A stretch of 64,000 nt of DNA, from the NCBI RefSeq assembly GCF_000423325.1, contig NZ_AUHT01000007.1, positions 49,243-113,242 on the forward strand, read 5' to 3'. Each line of letters opens with the position of its first letter. Positions within the stretch are counted from its first letter, which is position 1. Of the stretch, positions 25,401 through 34,335 are shown in pieces. The notes beneath the pieces were generated by a model. That model searched no databases. It had not been told where the DNA came from and was given only the letters and a program-made list of their open reading frames with translations. The DNA is from Lysobacter defluvii IMMIB APB-9 = DSM 18482. GTDB taxonomy: Bacteria > Pseudomonadota > Gammaproteobacteria > Xanthomonadales > Xanthomonadaceae. The translations under genes were made by a program, and so were the position numbers.

Positions 25401-26837
25401 ATGTCCCGCAGTCCCCGATTCCTGCTGCTGCTCGTCCTCGTCGCCGTGCTGGGCGGCGTGGCCGGCTCCTTCGTCCGCGATGGCGTCGCCCCCGCGGCAC
25501 TCGCGACGCCGGCACCCGCCACCGTGCCGGCCGCGACCACCGCGGCGTTGCCGCGGGCGGTCGACGGCCAGCCACTGCCGTCGCTGGCCCCCATGCTCGA
25601 GACCGTCACCCCGGCGGTGGTCAGCGTGCAGACCCGCCAGCGCGTGCGGGTGCGCAACCCGTTCCTGGACGATCCGTTCTTCCGCCGGATGTTCCCGCAC
25701 GTGCCGCGCGAGCGGATCGAGCAGTCGCTCGGCTCGGGCGTGATCGTCGATGCACGCCGGGGCCTGGTGCTCACCAACCACCACGTCATCGAGGGCGCCG
25801 ACGAGGTGACGGTGACCCTGCACGACGGGCGGGTGCTGGACGCGGAGTTCGTCGGCTCTGATCCGGACACCGACGTGGCGGTGATGAAGATCCCGGCCGG
25901 CGACCTGCAGGCGATCCCGCTCGCCGACTCCTCCTCGCTGCGCGTGGGCGACTTCGTGGTGGCCGTCGGCAACCCGTTCGGCATCGGCCAGACCGTGACC
26001 AGCGGGATCGTCTCGGCGGTGGGCCGCAGCGGTTTGCGTGGCCTGGGCTACCAGGACTTCATCCAGACCGATGCCTCGATCAACCCCGGCAACTCCGGCG
26101 GCGCGCTGGTCAGCCTGGACGGCCGGCTGGTGGGCATCAACACCGCAAGCTTCAATCCGCGCGGGTCGATGGCCGGCAACATCGGGCTCGGCTTCGCCAT
26201 CCCGGCCAACCTCGCCCGCTCGGTGATGGACCAGCTGGTCGCCACCGGCGAGGTGCGCCGCGGCACGCTCGGCATCGACACCCAGGACCTGGACGCGCGC
26301 CTGGCCCGCGCCCTCGGGCTGGAACACGTGCGTGGCACCGTGGTGACGCGGGTGCATGCCGGCTCGGCCGGCGCGCGCGCCGGCCTGCGGCCGGGCGACG
26401 TGATCACCGCCGCCAATGGCAGCCCGATCCAGGACCGCGACTCGCTGCGCAACTTCGAGGGCCTGCAGCCGATCGGCAGCGAGGTGCGCCTCGACGTCCA
26501 CCGCGACGGGCAGGCGCTGCAGGTCGTGGCCACGCTGCTGGAGCAGCCGGGCGCGATCGCCGGCGCCGACCTCGACCCCAGGCTGGCCGGGGCGACCTTC
26601 GCCGAGCTGCCCGAGCGCCTGCGCCAGGCCGGCCTGTCCGGGGTGCTGGTCGAGGCGGTGGAGCCGGACAGCCGCGCCGCCCGCAGTGGCCTGCGCGCGG
26701 GCGACGTGGTGACCGCCACCAGCGCGGGCGGCTTCGCCGACCTGGGCGGCTTCCGCACCGGCTTCACACAGTCGCCCGCACAGTTGGTTTTGCAGATCGT
26801 GCGCGGCAACCGGCGCGGCGTCCTGCCGATGCGATGA
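25401..26837 (+). CDS. Do/DegP/DegQ-type periplasmic serine protease
   Basis: The 478-residue protein degrades or refolds damaged envelope proteins. A signal sequence (about 1-23) leads to a trypsin-fold domain with the catalytic triad His128 (TNHHV), Asp158 (DTDVAV) and Ser232 (NPGNSGG). Two PDZ domains follow, starting near residues 285 and 395 (RAGLRPGDVITAANG; RSGLRAGDVVTATSA). The loop between strands 1 and 2 is moderate in length, so assignment to DegQ or DegP is not decisive. It is followed by four plus-strand genes for membrane stress-type proteins, probably one transcriptional unit. Confidence 0.95.
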   Translation: MSRSPRFLLLLVLVAVLGGVAGSFVRDGVAPAALATPAPATVPAATTAALPRAVDGQPLPSLAPMLETVTPAVVSVQTRQRVRVRNPFLDDPFFRRMFPHVPRERIEQSLGSGVIVDARRGLVLTNHHVIEGADEVTVTLHDGRVLDAEFVGSDPDTDVAVMKIPAGDLQAIPLADSSSLRVGDFVVAVGNPFGIGQTVTSGIVSAVGRSGLRGLGYQDFIQTDASINPGNSGGALVSLDGRLVGINTASFNPRGSMAGNIGLGFAIPANLARSVMDQLVATGEVRRGTLGIDTQDLDARLARALGLEHVRGTVVTRVHAGSAGARAGLRPGDVITAANGSPIQDRDSLRNFEGLQPIGSEVRLDVHRDGQALQVVATLLEQPGAIAGADLDPRLAGATFAELPERLRQAGLSGVLVEAVEPDSRAARSGLRAGDVVTATSAGGFADLGGFRTGFTQSPAQLVLQIVRGNRRGVLPMR

Positions 26838-26877
26838 GCACGATCGCCCACCCGATGAATCCACAGGAGCACCCTTC

Positions 26878-27336
26878 ATGAGCACGACCGACCCGATGGC
26901 CACCGGCCAGAACCCCACCTCCACCGGCACCACAGGCACCAGCGGCACGTCCGCGGGCGACACCAGCAGCGGCGCCGGCACCGCCGGCGGCAGGGAGAAC
27001 ATGAAGGGCCATCTCAACGAGGCCGGCGGGCACCTGAAGCAGGCCGCGCGCGACGGCAGCGAGGCGCTTCGTGGTGCCGCCAGCGCGGCCGGCGAGCACC
27101 TGCGCAGCGGCACCGAGCAGGTGCGCAACGACCTGTCGAGCGGGGCCCGCGCGAGCCGTGCCGCGGCCGACGAGCTCGGCGGCGCGGCACGCGAGCAGTA
27201 CGACGACATCATGGACAAGGGCCGCGAGCTGTGTGACAGCGCCGCGGAGCTGATCCGCGAGCGCCCGCTGGTGGCCTTCGGCAGCGCGTTCGCCGCGGGC
27301 TGGATCATCGCCAAGCTCGCGCGCGGCGGCCGCTGA
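26878..27336 (+). CDS. ElaB/YqjD (DUF883) family protein
   Basis: The 152-residue protein has a Thr/Ser/Gly-rich N-terminus (1-40) and a long amphipathic helical region (about 45-125). A single C-terminal membrane helix (LVAFGSAFAAGWIIAKLARGGR) follows, as in ElaB/YqjD, which anchor to the inner membrane and associate with stationary-phase ribosomes in E. coli. CAGGAG precedes the ATG. It is first in a three-gene set with YqjE- and YqjK-like genes, the same order as E. coli yqjD-yqjE-yqjK, but placed after a Do-type protease. Confidence 0.9.
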   Translation: MSTTDPMATGQNPTSTGTTGTSGTSAGDTSSGAGTAGGRENMKGHLNEAGGHLKQAARDGSEALRGAASAAGEHLRSGTEQVRNDLSSGARASRAAADELGGAAREQYDDIMDKGRELCDSAAELIRERPLVAFGSAFAAGWIIAKLARGGR

Positions 27337-27344
27337 GCCCCGCC

Positions 27345-27932
27345 ATGTCACATCCGCCGGGATCGCACGGGCCTGGTCCCGACGACATCCACGAGTCCGC
27401 CCGGGGCGATGCCCCGGGCGAGCGTCCGCGGCCCGACCTGCTCGAGGCGCTGAGGGAGATCGGCGAGGGCACCCGCGGCAGCCTCCACGCCGCCGGGGAA
27501 GTGGCGAAGTCCTTCCGTTCCCTCGTGGCGGCGGACGTGGCGCTGGCGCGCAGCGCGGCGGCACGCGCGGCCGTGGCGGGCGGCGTGGCCCTGGTCGGCG
27601 GCGTCACCGCCTGGCTCTTCATGATGGCCGCCCTGGTGATGCTCCTGCGCGCATCGGGGCTGTCGTGGTGGCTGGCCATGCTGCTGCCGGGGCTGGTCAG
27701 CCTGGTCATCGCCGGCATCGGCTTCTGGATGTCCATGCGCTATTTCGAGCACACCCGCCTGCAGGCCACGCGCCGGCAGCTGGCGCGGATCGGCATCGGC
27801 GAGCTGTCGGACTTCGTGTCCGATCCGGATTCCGCCCGCTCCGCACGCGAGGACACCCAGGCACCGCCCCCGGGCGATGCACCGGGCGAGCCGGCGCGTG
27901 ACAGCCGCGGCGTGGAAGTCACCCCGCCCTGA
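27345..27932 (+). CDS. YqjE-like / phage-holin-fold (DUF1469) membrane protein
   Basis: The 195-residue protein contains an amphipathic helix (about 55-80), two adjacent transmembrane helices (AAVAGGVALVGGVTAWLFMMAALVMLL and WWLAMLLPGLVSLVIAGIGFWMSM, about 75-130), and an acidic, proline-rich C-terminus. This fits the YqjE / putative holin-superfamily arrangement. Holin function is unlikely in this setting. It begins eight bases after the DUF883 gene and is probably its operon partner. Confidence 0.82.
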   Translation: MSHPPGSHGPGPDDIHESARGDAPGERPRPDLLEALREIGEGTRGSLHAAGEVAKSFRSLVAADVALARSAAARAAVAGGVALVGGVTAWLFMMAALVMLLRASGLSWWLAMLLPGLVSLVIAGIGFWMSMRYFEHTRLQATRRQLARIGIGELSDFVSDPDSARSAREDTQAPPPGDAPGEPARDSRGVEVTPP

Positions 27933-27955
27933 CGATGGACACAGGGGAAGGCGAG

Positions 27956-28378
27956 ATGCGATTCGAACAACTGATCCGGAAGGTCGAGCAGGCCGAGAAC
28001 GCCATCGAGGCCAATGAGCGGGCCGCGGGCGCCGACCTGCGCCAGCTGAAGGCGTCGTGGAAGGACCTGTGGACGCCCGGCCGGATCGTGCTCGGCGGGC
28101 TGGGCGCCGGCCTGCTGGTCGGCCTCGCCGACGCCAACCGGATGGCGTCCACCGGGACCGGCGCGCTGCGCCTGATGTCCATGCTCGCCAGCCTCAGCGG
28201 ACTGGTGGCGGGCACCAGCGCGCAATCGGCCGCCGAGGAAGCCGGCCAGGCCGCCGAGGCGGTATCCACCGGCGCTGCGCCCGACCCGGCCGTCGCTGGC
28301 CTGGGCGCCGCGTTCCGCGACAACGAGCGGCTCGCCCGCGCGGCGGACGCGGCACGGGCGGCCGGCGCGGAGCCGTGA
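27956..28378 (+). CDS. YqjK-like small membrane-associated protein
   Basis: The 140-residue protein starts with a helical segment (RFEQLIRKVEQAENAIEANE) and has a hydrophobic stretch (GRIVLGGLGAGLLVGLADANRM) and a Ser/Ala-rich middle. It sits where yqjK lies in E. coli but sequence resemblance is weak. The ATG chosen has AGGGGAAGG just upstream; an earlier in-frame ATG (27935) has none and would place the ribosome site inside the protein. The stop overlaps the GTG of the next gene. Confidence 0.7.
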   Translation: MRFEQLIRKVEQAENAIEANERAAGADLRQLKASWKDLWTPGRIVLGGLGAGLLVGLADANRMASTGTGALRLMSMLASLSGLVAGTSAQSAAEEAGQAAEAVSTGAAPDPAVAGLGAAFRDNERLARAADAARAAGAEP

Positions 28379-29520
28379 ACACGCCGGTACCGGGGCCGGG
28401 GGACGGCACCGGCACCGGCGAGGCCGCCCCCGGGGCCACTTCCGCGGGCGCCGGTCCTGCCACGGCGGACCCGCCGCTGGCACCGGTGCGGCCGCGGGCC
28501 TCGTCCGCCCTGCTCCTGCTGACCACCCTGGCCGCCGGCGCGGCCATGTGGGCCGCGCAGCCGGTCCTGCTGCCGATCCTGCTGGCGATGTTCTTCGCGC
28601 TGATCGGCAACCCGCTGATCCGTGGACTGCAGCGGCTCTACCTGCCCAGGGCGGCCGCCGCGCTGCTGGTGCTGTTCGCCGGCATGGCCGGGACCACCCT
28701 GCTGGCCAGCCAGCTGGTGGACCCGGCCGCGGAGTGGGCGCGGCAGGTCCCTCGCGAGATCCGCAAGATCGCCCCGCGGTTGCAGGAGGTCACCCGGCCG
28801 GTGAAGGAGGCCAACGAGGCGGCCGCCGACATCGCCCGCGCCGCCGACGGCGGCGACCGCGTGGAGGTGGTGCGTACCGAGATCAACGATCCCTACCGCT
28901 CGCTCACCGCGACCCCGCGGATGATCGCCGCGGTGTTCGCGGTGATCCTGCTGACGTTCTTCTTCATGGTGTTTGGGCAGAACCTGCAGCGCAACGCGCT
29001 GGCCCTGCTGCCGACCCGCCAGCAGAAGCGCATCACCGTCGAGATCCTGCAGTCGATCGAGCACGAGATCTCGCGCTACGTGCTGACGATCAGCGCGATC
29101 AACGCGACCGTCGGGTTGGCATTCGCCGGCGCGCTGTACCTGATCGGGGTGCCGGCGGCCGAGGCCCTGCTGTGGGGGACCATGGCGGCGGTGCTCAACT
29201 ACGCCCCGTACGTGGGTCCGCTGATCGGCATGCTGATCATGCTGCTGATGGGCTTCGTCGCCTCCGACCAGGTCTGGCAGGCGCTGCTGCCCGCCGGCAT
29301 CTACCTGGGCCTGCACACACTGGAGGGGCAGATCATCACCCCGATCGTGCTGGGGCGGCAGATGCGGCTGTCGCCCCTGGTGCTGGTCCTGGCGCTGCTG
29401 GTGTTCGGCTGGCTGTGGGGCATCATCGGGCTTCTGTTGGCGGTGCCGCTGCTGGTGTGCACGAAGATCGTGCTGGCGCGCATCGAGGGCCTGGAAGGCT
29501 GGGCCCGGCTGCTGGAGTGA
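28375..29520 (+). CDS. AI-2E family transporter
   Basis: The 381-residue inner-membrane protein has an Ala/Pro-rich N-terminus, about eight hydrophobic segments and the AI-2E/UPF0118 hallmark stretches (LGLHTLEGQIITPIVLGRQMRLSPLVLVLALLVFGWLWGIIGLLLAVPLLV). Family members are proposed to export autoinducer-2 or exchange Na+/H+; the substrate here is unknown. The GTG start overlaps the previous stop (GTGA), indicating translational coupling to the YqjK-like gene. Confidence 0.9.
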   Translation: MNTPVPGPGDGTGTGEAAPGATSAGAGPATADPPLAPVRPRASSALLLLTTLAAGAAMWAAQPVLLPILLAMFFALIGNPLIRGLQRLYLPRAAAALLVLFAGMAGTTLLASQLVDPAAEWARQVPREIRKIAPRLQEVTRPVKEANEAAADIARAADGGDRVEVVRTEINDPYRSLTATPRMIAAVFAVILLTFFFMVFGQNLQRNALALLPTRQQKRITVEILQSIEHEISRYVLTISAINATVGLAFAGALYLIGVPAAEALLWGTMAAVLNYAPYVGPLIGMLIMLLMGFVASDQVWQALLPAGIYLGLHTLEGQIITPIVLGRQMRLSPLVLVLALLVFGWLWGIIGLLLAVPLLVCTKIVLARIEGLEGWARLLE

Positions 29521-29556
29521 GCTGCAGTCGTGCGCGGGCCGACGCGGCGCGGGCAC

Positions 29557-29562
29557 TACAAT
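29557..29562 (+). promoter_or_regulatory. -10 element implying a leaderless transcript
   Basis: The hexamer TACAAT (five of six to consensus) lies exactly seven bases before the GTG at 29569, so transcription would start at the start codon. No convincing -35 is visible. Confidence 0.4.
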
Positions 29563-29568
29563 GGACGG

Positions 29569-30291
29569 GTGCATCCCCCCATCCGTGCCATCACCCTGGA
29601 CCTCGACGACACCGTGTGGCCGGTCGCCCCGGCGATCGTACGCGCGGAAGCGGCGCTGGAATCCTTCTTCGCCCGCCACGCGCCACGCGCGGCGCGGCAG
29701 TGGCCGTCCGCGGCGCGCCAGGAGCTGCGCCGGCAGCTGGATCGCGAGCGCCCGCACCTCGCCCACGACATGAGCGCGCAGCGGCGCTGGATGATCGAGC
29801 GCATGCTCGAGGAAGCCGGCGAGGACACCGTGCTGGCCGACGCGGCCTACGACGCCTATTTCGCCGCCCGCTGCCAGGTCGAGCACTACCCGGACAGCCT
29901 TGCGGCCCTGGAGCGGCTCGCCGCACGCGTCCCCCTGGCGGCGGTGAGCAACGGCAATGCGTGCCTGCGCACGATCGGCATCGACCACCTGTTCTCGTTC
30001 CAGCTAGGCGCGGGCGAGTTCGGCGCGCCCAAGCCGGAACCGGGGATCTTCCTGGCCGCCTGCGAGCGGCTCGGCGTCCCGCCCGGGCAGGTCCTGCACG
30101 TGGGCGACGACCCCGCCTGCGACATCGCCGGCGCGCAGCGCGCCGGCCTGCGCACCTGCTGGATCCATCGCCCCGGCGCGTTCCATGACCGGATGCCGGA
30201 AGGCGCGCCCCCGCCCGACCTGCACCTGCCCTCCCTTTCCGCCCTGGCCGACTGGCTGGAGGCGACCCACGACACGGAGCCTTCCCCATGA
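29569..30291 (+). CDS. HAD superfamily hydrolase, YigB/YjjG-like
   Basis: The 240-residue enzyme has the HAD motifs DLDDTVWP (Asp nucleophile and acid/base Asp, about residues 9-16), a helical cap, VSNGNA for motif II, the Lys in APKPEPGIF (motif III) and VLHVGDDPACDIAGA (motif IV). It is a likely phosphatase for FMN, nucleotides or small phosphates, like YigB. The GTG start is placed by homology; no Shine-Dalgarno is visible. Its stop overlaps the next ATG (ATGA). Confidence 0.88.
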   Translation: MHPPIRAITLDLDDTVWPVAPAIVRAEAALESFFARHAPRAARQWPSAARQELRRQLDRERPHLAHDMSAQRRWMIERMLEEAGEDTVLADAAYDAYFAARCQVEHYPDSLAALERLAARVPLAAVSNGNACLRTIGIDHLFSFQLGAGEFGAPKPEPGIFLAACERLGVPPGQVLHVGDDPACDIAGAQRAGLRTCWIHRPGAFHDRMPEGAPPPDLHLPSLSALADWLEATHDTEPSP

Positions 30292-31670
30292 CCGACGACA
30301 CCTCCCTCCCCGGCCTCGTTTCCGCAGGCGGCGGGCGGCCGCTGCACGTGGTCGGCGCGGCGCAGTTGGACAGGTGGCTTGGCACCCAGCCCGCGGCCGT
30401 CCAGGCCTGGGTCCGGGGCCATGGCTTCCAGGCCGGCCCGCACACCGCGCTGGTGCTTCCCGGGCCAGACGGTGCGCCGGCGGCCGCGGTGCTGGGCATC
30501 GGCGACCCGCACGATCCGGCCAGCTACGGCCATGCCGCGCACGCACTGCCGGCCGGCCCCTGGCAGCTGGCCGGCGGGCACGACCCGGTGACCGTCGCCG
30601 CGCTGCAGCTGGGTTGGGGCCTCGGCGCCTACCGGTTCACGCGCTATCGCACGCCGCGCCGCGAGCCGGCGCAGCTGTGCATCGAGGGGGACGCCAGCGC
30701 CGCCAGGCTGGCGCTGGCCGCGTGCGTCCGGGTCCGGGACCTGGTGAACACCCCGACCGAGGACATGGGTCCCGGGCAGCTGGAGGACGTCGCCCGCGGG
30801 CTCGGCGACCGATTCGGCGCCACCGTCGAGGTGACCGCCGGCGACGCGCTGCTGGAGCAGGGCTTCCCCGCCATCCACGCCGTGGGGCGCGCCAGCCATC
30901 GCGCGCCGCGGCTGATCCGGCTGCAGTGGGGCGATGCGTCGCATCCCCGCGTGGCGATCGTCGGCAAGGGCGTGTGCTTCGACACCGGCGGACTGGACCT
31001 CAAGCCCGCCGCCGGCATGCGCAACATGAAGAAGGACATGGGCGGCGCGGCGCACGCGATCGCGCTGGCCGAATGGATCATGGCCGCCGGCCTGCCGCTG
31101 CGGATCGACATGCTCGTCCCGGCGGTGGAGAACGCGGTGGGTCCGGATGCCTTCCGCCCGGGCGAAGTCATCGCCACCCGCGCCGGCATCAGCGTGGAGA
31201 TCGACAACACCGATGCCGAGGGCCGGCTGGTGCTGTGCGACGCGCTTGCCTTCGCAGCCGAGCACAAGCCCGACCTGCTGCTGGACTTCGCGACCCTGAC
31301 CGGTGCCGCCCGCATCGCGCTGGGTCCGGACCTGCCGGCGCTGTACAGCAACGACGATGCGCTCGCCCAGGCCTGGCTGGACGCCGGCCTGCTCGAGCGC
31401 GACCCGGTCTGGCGCATGCCGCTGTGGCGGCCGTACTGGCGCTACCTGGCCAGCAGCGTGGCCGACATCGCCAACGGCGGGCCGTCGAAGATGGGCGGCA
31501 GCATCACCGCCGCGCTGTACCTGGAGCGCTTCGTGCCCGAGGGCCAGAAGTGGGCGCACCTGGACACGTTCGCCTGGAACGAGGCGGACGCCCCGGGCCA
31601 CCCGGTGGGCGGCGAGGCCCAGGGGCTGCGCTCGGCCTTCGCGATGTTGCGGGCGCGGTACGGCGCCTGA
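30288..31670 (+). CDS. M17 leucyl aminopeptidase family protein
   Basis: The 460-residue protein belongs to the dizinc leucine aminopeptidases. The catalytic C-terminal half has the metal-binding GKGVCFDTGGLDLKPA (Lys and Asp ligands), KKDMGGAAHAIALAE, and the family signature NTDAEGRLVLCDAL near residue 307. The N-terminal domain is shorter and divergent, as in the PepB-like subgroup. It should remove N-terminal residues from peptides in the cytosol. It is translationally coupled to the HAD phosphatase gene before it. Confidence 0.93.
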   Translation: MTDDTSLPGLVSAGGGRPLHVVGAAQLDRWLGTQPAAVQAWVRGHGFQAGPHTALVLPGPDGAPAAAVLGIGDPHDPASYGHAAHALPAGPWQLAGGHDPVTVAALQLGWGLGAYRFTRYRTPRREPAQLCIEGDASAARLALAACVRVRDLVNTPTEDMGPGQLEDVARGLGDRFGATVEVTAGDALLEQGFPAIHAVGRASHRAPRLIRLQWGDASHPRVAIVGKGVCFDTGGLDLKPAAGMRNMKKDMGGAAHAIALAEWIMAAGLPLRIDMLVPAVENAVGPDAFRPGEVIATRAGISVEIDNTDAEGRLVLCDALAFAAEHKPDLLLDFATLTGAARIALGPDLPALYSNDDALAQAWLDAGLLERDPVWRMPLWRPYWRYLASSVADIANGGPSKMGGSITAALYLERFVPEGQKWAHLDTFAWNEADAPGHPVGGEAQGLRSAFAMLRARYGA

Positions 31671-31680
31671 GGCCGGGACC

Positions 31681-32283
31681 CTACAGCCACCCCTTCTGCC
31701 GCGCCAGCCGGTACGCCTCGATGCGGTTGCCGGCCCCGAGCTTGCCGATCGCCTCCGAGAGGTAGTTGCGCACCGTGCCGTGCGAGAGGTTGAGCCGGCC
31801 GGCGATGTCGTTCGCCGCGTGGCCTTCGCCAGCGAGGCGCAATACCTGGCGCTCGCGGTCGGTGAGCGGGTCCGCCTCCGACCAGGCTTCGAGTGCCAGT
31901 TGCGGGTCGATCGCGCGGCCCCCGGCATGGACACGGCGCAGCGCGTCGGCGAGTTCCCCGGCTGGCGCGTCCTTGAGCAGGTAGCCATGGACCCCCGCGT
32001 CCAGCGCGCGGCGCAGGTAGCCGGCGCGGGCGAAGGTGGTGACGATCACCACCTTCGTCGCCAGGCCGTGGCGCTGGATCCGCGCGGCCAGCTCGAGGCC
32101 GGTAAGGCCCGGCATCTCGATGTCGGTCACCAGCAGGTCGGGCGCGTGGCGCTGCAGTTCGCGCCAGGCAGTCTCCCCGTCCCCTGCGGCACCGACCACC
32201 TCCAGGCCCGGCTCCAGCCCGAGGAGTGCCTCCAGCGCGCTGCGCAGCATCGCCTGGTCCTCGGCGAGCACGATCCTGATCAC
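31681..32283 (-). CDS. DesR-like response regulator (NarL/FixJ family)
   Basis: The 200-residue regulator has a receiver domain with phospho-acceptor Asp54 (VTDIEMPGL) and conserved Lys in LLKDAP. A linker and a LuxR-type helix-turn-helix (LTDRERQVLRLAGEGHAANDIAGRLNLSHGTVRNYLS) follow. It pairs with the histidine kinase overlapping at its start (GTG overlaps the kinase stop). The same operon holds an ABC exporter, so it probably controls that exporter. The matching dyads at 35334-35375 are a candidate binding region. Confidence 0.93.
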   Translation of the reverse strand: MIRIVLAEDQAMLRSALEALLGLEPGLEVVGAAGDGETAWRELQRHAPDLLVTDIEMPGLTGLELAARIQRHGLATKVVIVTTFARAGYLRRALDAGVHGYLLKDAPAGELADALRRVHAGGRAIDPQLALEAWSEADPLTDRERQVLRLAGEGHAANDIAGRLNLSHGTVRNYLSEAIGKLGAGNRIEAYRLARQKGWL

Positions 32284-33548
32284 GGCATCGGCCCCCCGGC
32301 CGCCACGACGCCTCCTGCGGTCGCCTGCCGTCCCGATTGCGGAGTGCCCTCGTCCACTTCGTGGGCGGGGCCGGGTGCGCCGGTGGAAACCGGGACACGC
32401 ACCTCGACGGTCGTGCCCCGACGGCGCGGCGAATCGATGCGCAACGACCCGCCCAGCGCCTCCACGCGCTCGCGCATCCCGGCCAGCCCGTTGCCCGCGA
32501 CGTGGGCGCCGCCACGCCCGTCGTCGACGATGCGCAGGACGGCCTCACCCCGCTCCACGCGCAGCGTGACCTCGGCGCGGGTGGCACCGGCATGCCGCTG
32601 GATGTTGGTCGCCGCCTCCCGCAAGGCCATCGCCAGCGCTGTCTCCACCGGGGCAGGCAGCACGACGCCCTCCAGGCCGGAGTCGTCGACGTCGTGGTGC
32701 ATCGAAACCCCGCCGCATTCCAGCAACAGCCTCGCCGAGGCGAGTTCGGCCGCGATGCCTGCCGAGCGAATGCCGGCCACTGCCGACCGCACCTGTGCCA
32801 GCGCCTCGCGGCTGACGCGGCTGACTTCGGAGATCTCGTCCCGGGCCCGGACCGGGTCGCGTTCGACCAGCCGCGCCGCCAGGTCGGACTTCAACGCCAC
32901 CAGAGACAGGGTGTGGCCGAGCAGGTCGTGCAGGTCGCGGCCGATGCGCTCGCGCTCGGCGGCTGTCGCCAGGCGCCGCACTTCCTCCTGCGAGAGCTTC
33001 AGGGCCGCGTCCTTGCGCCGGTTGACCGCGTCGGCGTGGACCACGAGACCGATGATGAAGGTCACCAGCGGCAGCCAGCCCACCACCTGCAACGGGTAGC
33101 CCAGCGCGAGCGCCAGCGCGATCAGGCCCGCGTTGAGCACCATCAGCGTGGCGAGGTAGCGCCCCAGCGAACCGTGTCCGGTACCCCGCAGCATCACGCA
33201 GCCGAACACGAAATAGCTCAATCCCGCCGGGTACCAGGGCAGCAGCACCACGGCCAGCCCGACCATGCCCAGGGCCGGCCGCCACATCCGGGATTCCGGC
33301 CGCAGCAGCGCAAGCGCGTACAGCAGCAGGAAGACCGGATACGACAGCAGGGTCAGCGCCAGCCAGCGAGCGTCGTACCCGGCAGGCGAAAAGCTCGGCG
33401 TGAGGAACACCCACGCCGACCACAGCAGGTGCACCCACTCCGACCACGGCGAGCGCCCCTGCCGCGACACAGCCGCCAGCACCGAGTCCGGTGCCGGCGA
33501 CAGCCAGCTGCGCAAGGTGGCGACGGCGCGGGTCCCGGGGCGGTGCAT
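32280..33548 (-). CDS. DesK-like sensor histidine kinase
   Basis: The 422-residue kinase has about five to six transmembrane helices at the N-terminus and no large periplasmic domain, like DesK, which senses membrane state. The H-box of the HisKA_3 type follows (ERIGRDLHDLLGHTLSLVALK, His in DLHDLL), then an HATPase domain with ATNIQRHAGA (N-box) and VDDGRGGAHVAGNGLAGMRERV (G-box). It begins 16 bases after the ABC permease gene and overlaps the regulator gene, so all four genes form one operon. Confidence 0.93.
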   Translation of the reverse strand: MHRPGTRAVATLRSWLSPAPDSVLAAVSRQGRSPWSEWVHLLWSAWVFLTPSFSPAGYDARWLALTLLSYPVFLLLYALALLRPESRMWRPALGMVGLAVVLLPWYPAGLSYFVFGCVMLRGTGHGSLGRYLATLMVLNAGLIALALALGYPLQVVGWLPLVTFIIGLVVHADAVNRRKDAALKLSQEEVRRLATAAERERIGRDLHDLLGHTLSLVALKSDLAARLVERDPVRARDEISEVSRVSREALAQVRSAVAGIRSAGIAAELASARLLLECGGVSMHHDVDDSGLEGVVLPAPVETALAMALREAATNIQRHAGATRAEVTLRVERGEAVLRIVDDGRGGAHVAGNGLAGMRERVEALGGSLRIDSPRRRGTTVEVRVPVSTGAPGPAHEVDEGTPQSGRQATAGGVVAAGGPMP

Positions 33549-33564
33549 GGCGCGATGATGCCAC

Positions 33565-34335
33565 TCAGCGCGCCAGCCGCGTGCGGGCCAGCAGGAAGAA
33601 GCCGGCCGTCACCAGCGCCAGCATCCCCACGTGCAGCCAGACCGGCTGGCCCGCATCCATCCCGACGACCTTCAGTGCCAGCTGGCCGGCGTGGTATGGA
33701 GGCCACAGTGGCGCCAGCGTTCCGAACACCCCCGGCAGCATCTCTAGCGGCAGCCACAACCCCGACAGCAGCGAAAGCGGCAGGTACACCAGGTTGACCA
33801 CCGCCGGGGCGGCGCTGCCGCTCGCCAGCGTCCCGAGGTACAGGCCGATCGCACTGAAGGGCAGTGCACCGGCGACATGCACCAGCAGCAACAAGGCCCA
33901 CTGCGGAGACCGGAGCGATACCCCTCCCGCCCACGCGCCCAGTAGTGCCAGCAACAGCGCAACGAACACGCCGAACATCACCGCCATCGCCATCTTCGCC
34001 GCCACGTAGGAACCCGGCGGCATCGGCAGTGCGCGCTTGAGCATGAGGAATCCCTGCTCGCGGTCCATGGCCACCGTCACGCCGAAGCCGAACAGCGCCG
34101 CACCCATGACCCCGAACACGCCATAGGTGGCGAACAGGTAGGTGGCAGCGGCGGGGTTGCCGCGGTTCAACAGCACTCCGAACAGCAGGTAGAACATCGC
34201 CGGGAACAGCAGCGTCGGCAGCGAGAACATCGGCGTGCGAAGCAGGCGAAGGAATTCGTACTTCGCCTCCAGCACGTAGCTGCGCAACAGCCGGTGGCGG
34301 GGACGGTCAAGGGTGGAACCTGCAATGGTGTCCAT
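33565..34335 (-). CDS. ABC-2 type transporter permease
   Basis: The 256-residue membrane protein has six hydrophobic segments and the ABC-2 pattern near the N-terminus (EFLRLLRTPMFSLPTLLFPAMFYLLFGVLL). It should form the membrane pore for the ATPase encoded just upstream; in related systems such pairs export drugs, lipids or peptides. Its ATG overlaps the ATPase stop by one base, indicating strict coupling. The substrate is unknown, but the downstream DesK-like membrane sensor hints at membrane stress or an envelope-active compound. Confidence 0.92.
   Translation of the reverse strand: MDTIAGSTLDRPRHRLLRSYVLEAKYEFLRLLRTPMFSLPTLLFPAMFYLLFGVLLNRGNPAAATYLFATYGVFGVMGAALFGFGVTVAMDREQGFLMLKRALPMPPGSYVAAKMAMAVMFGVFVALLLALLGAWAGGVSLRSPQWALLLLVHVAGALPFSAIGLYLGTLASGSAAPAVVNLVYLPLSLLSGLWLPLEMLPGVFGTLAPLWPPYHAGQLALKVVGMDAGQPVWLHVGMLALVTAGFFLLARTRLAR

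Noticed and set aside
25227..27314. Minus-strand frame opposite the Do-type protease
   Set aside because: Low-complexity antisense translation; the plus-strand protease has a complete catalytic triad and PDZ domains.
28548..30188. A 546-residue plus-strand frame across the AI-2E transporter and HAD genes
   Set aside because: It spans two genes with clear motifs in other frames and ignores their stop and start signals.
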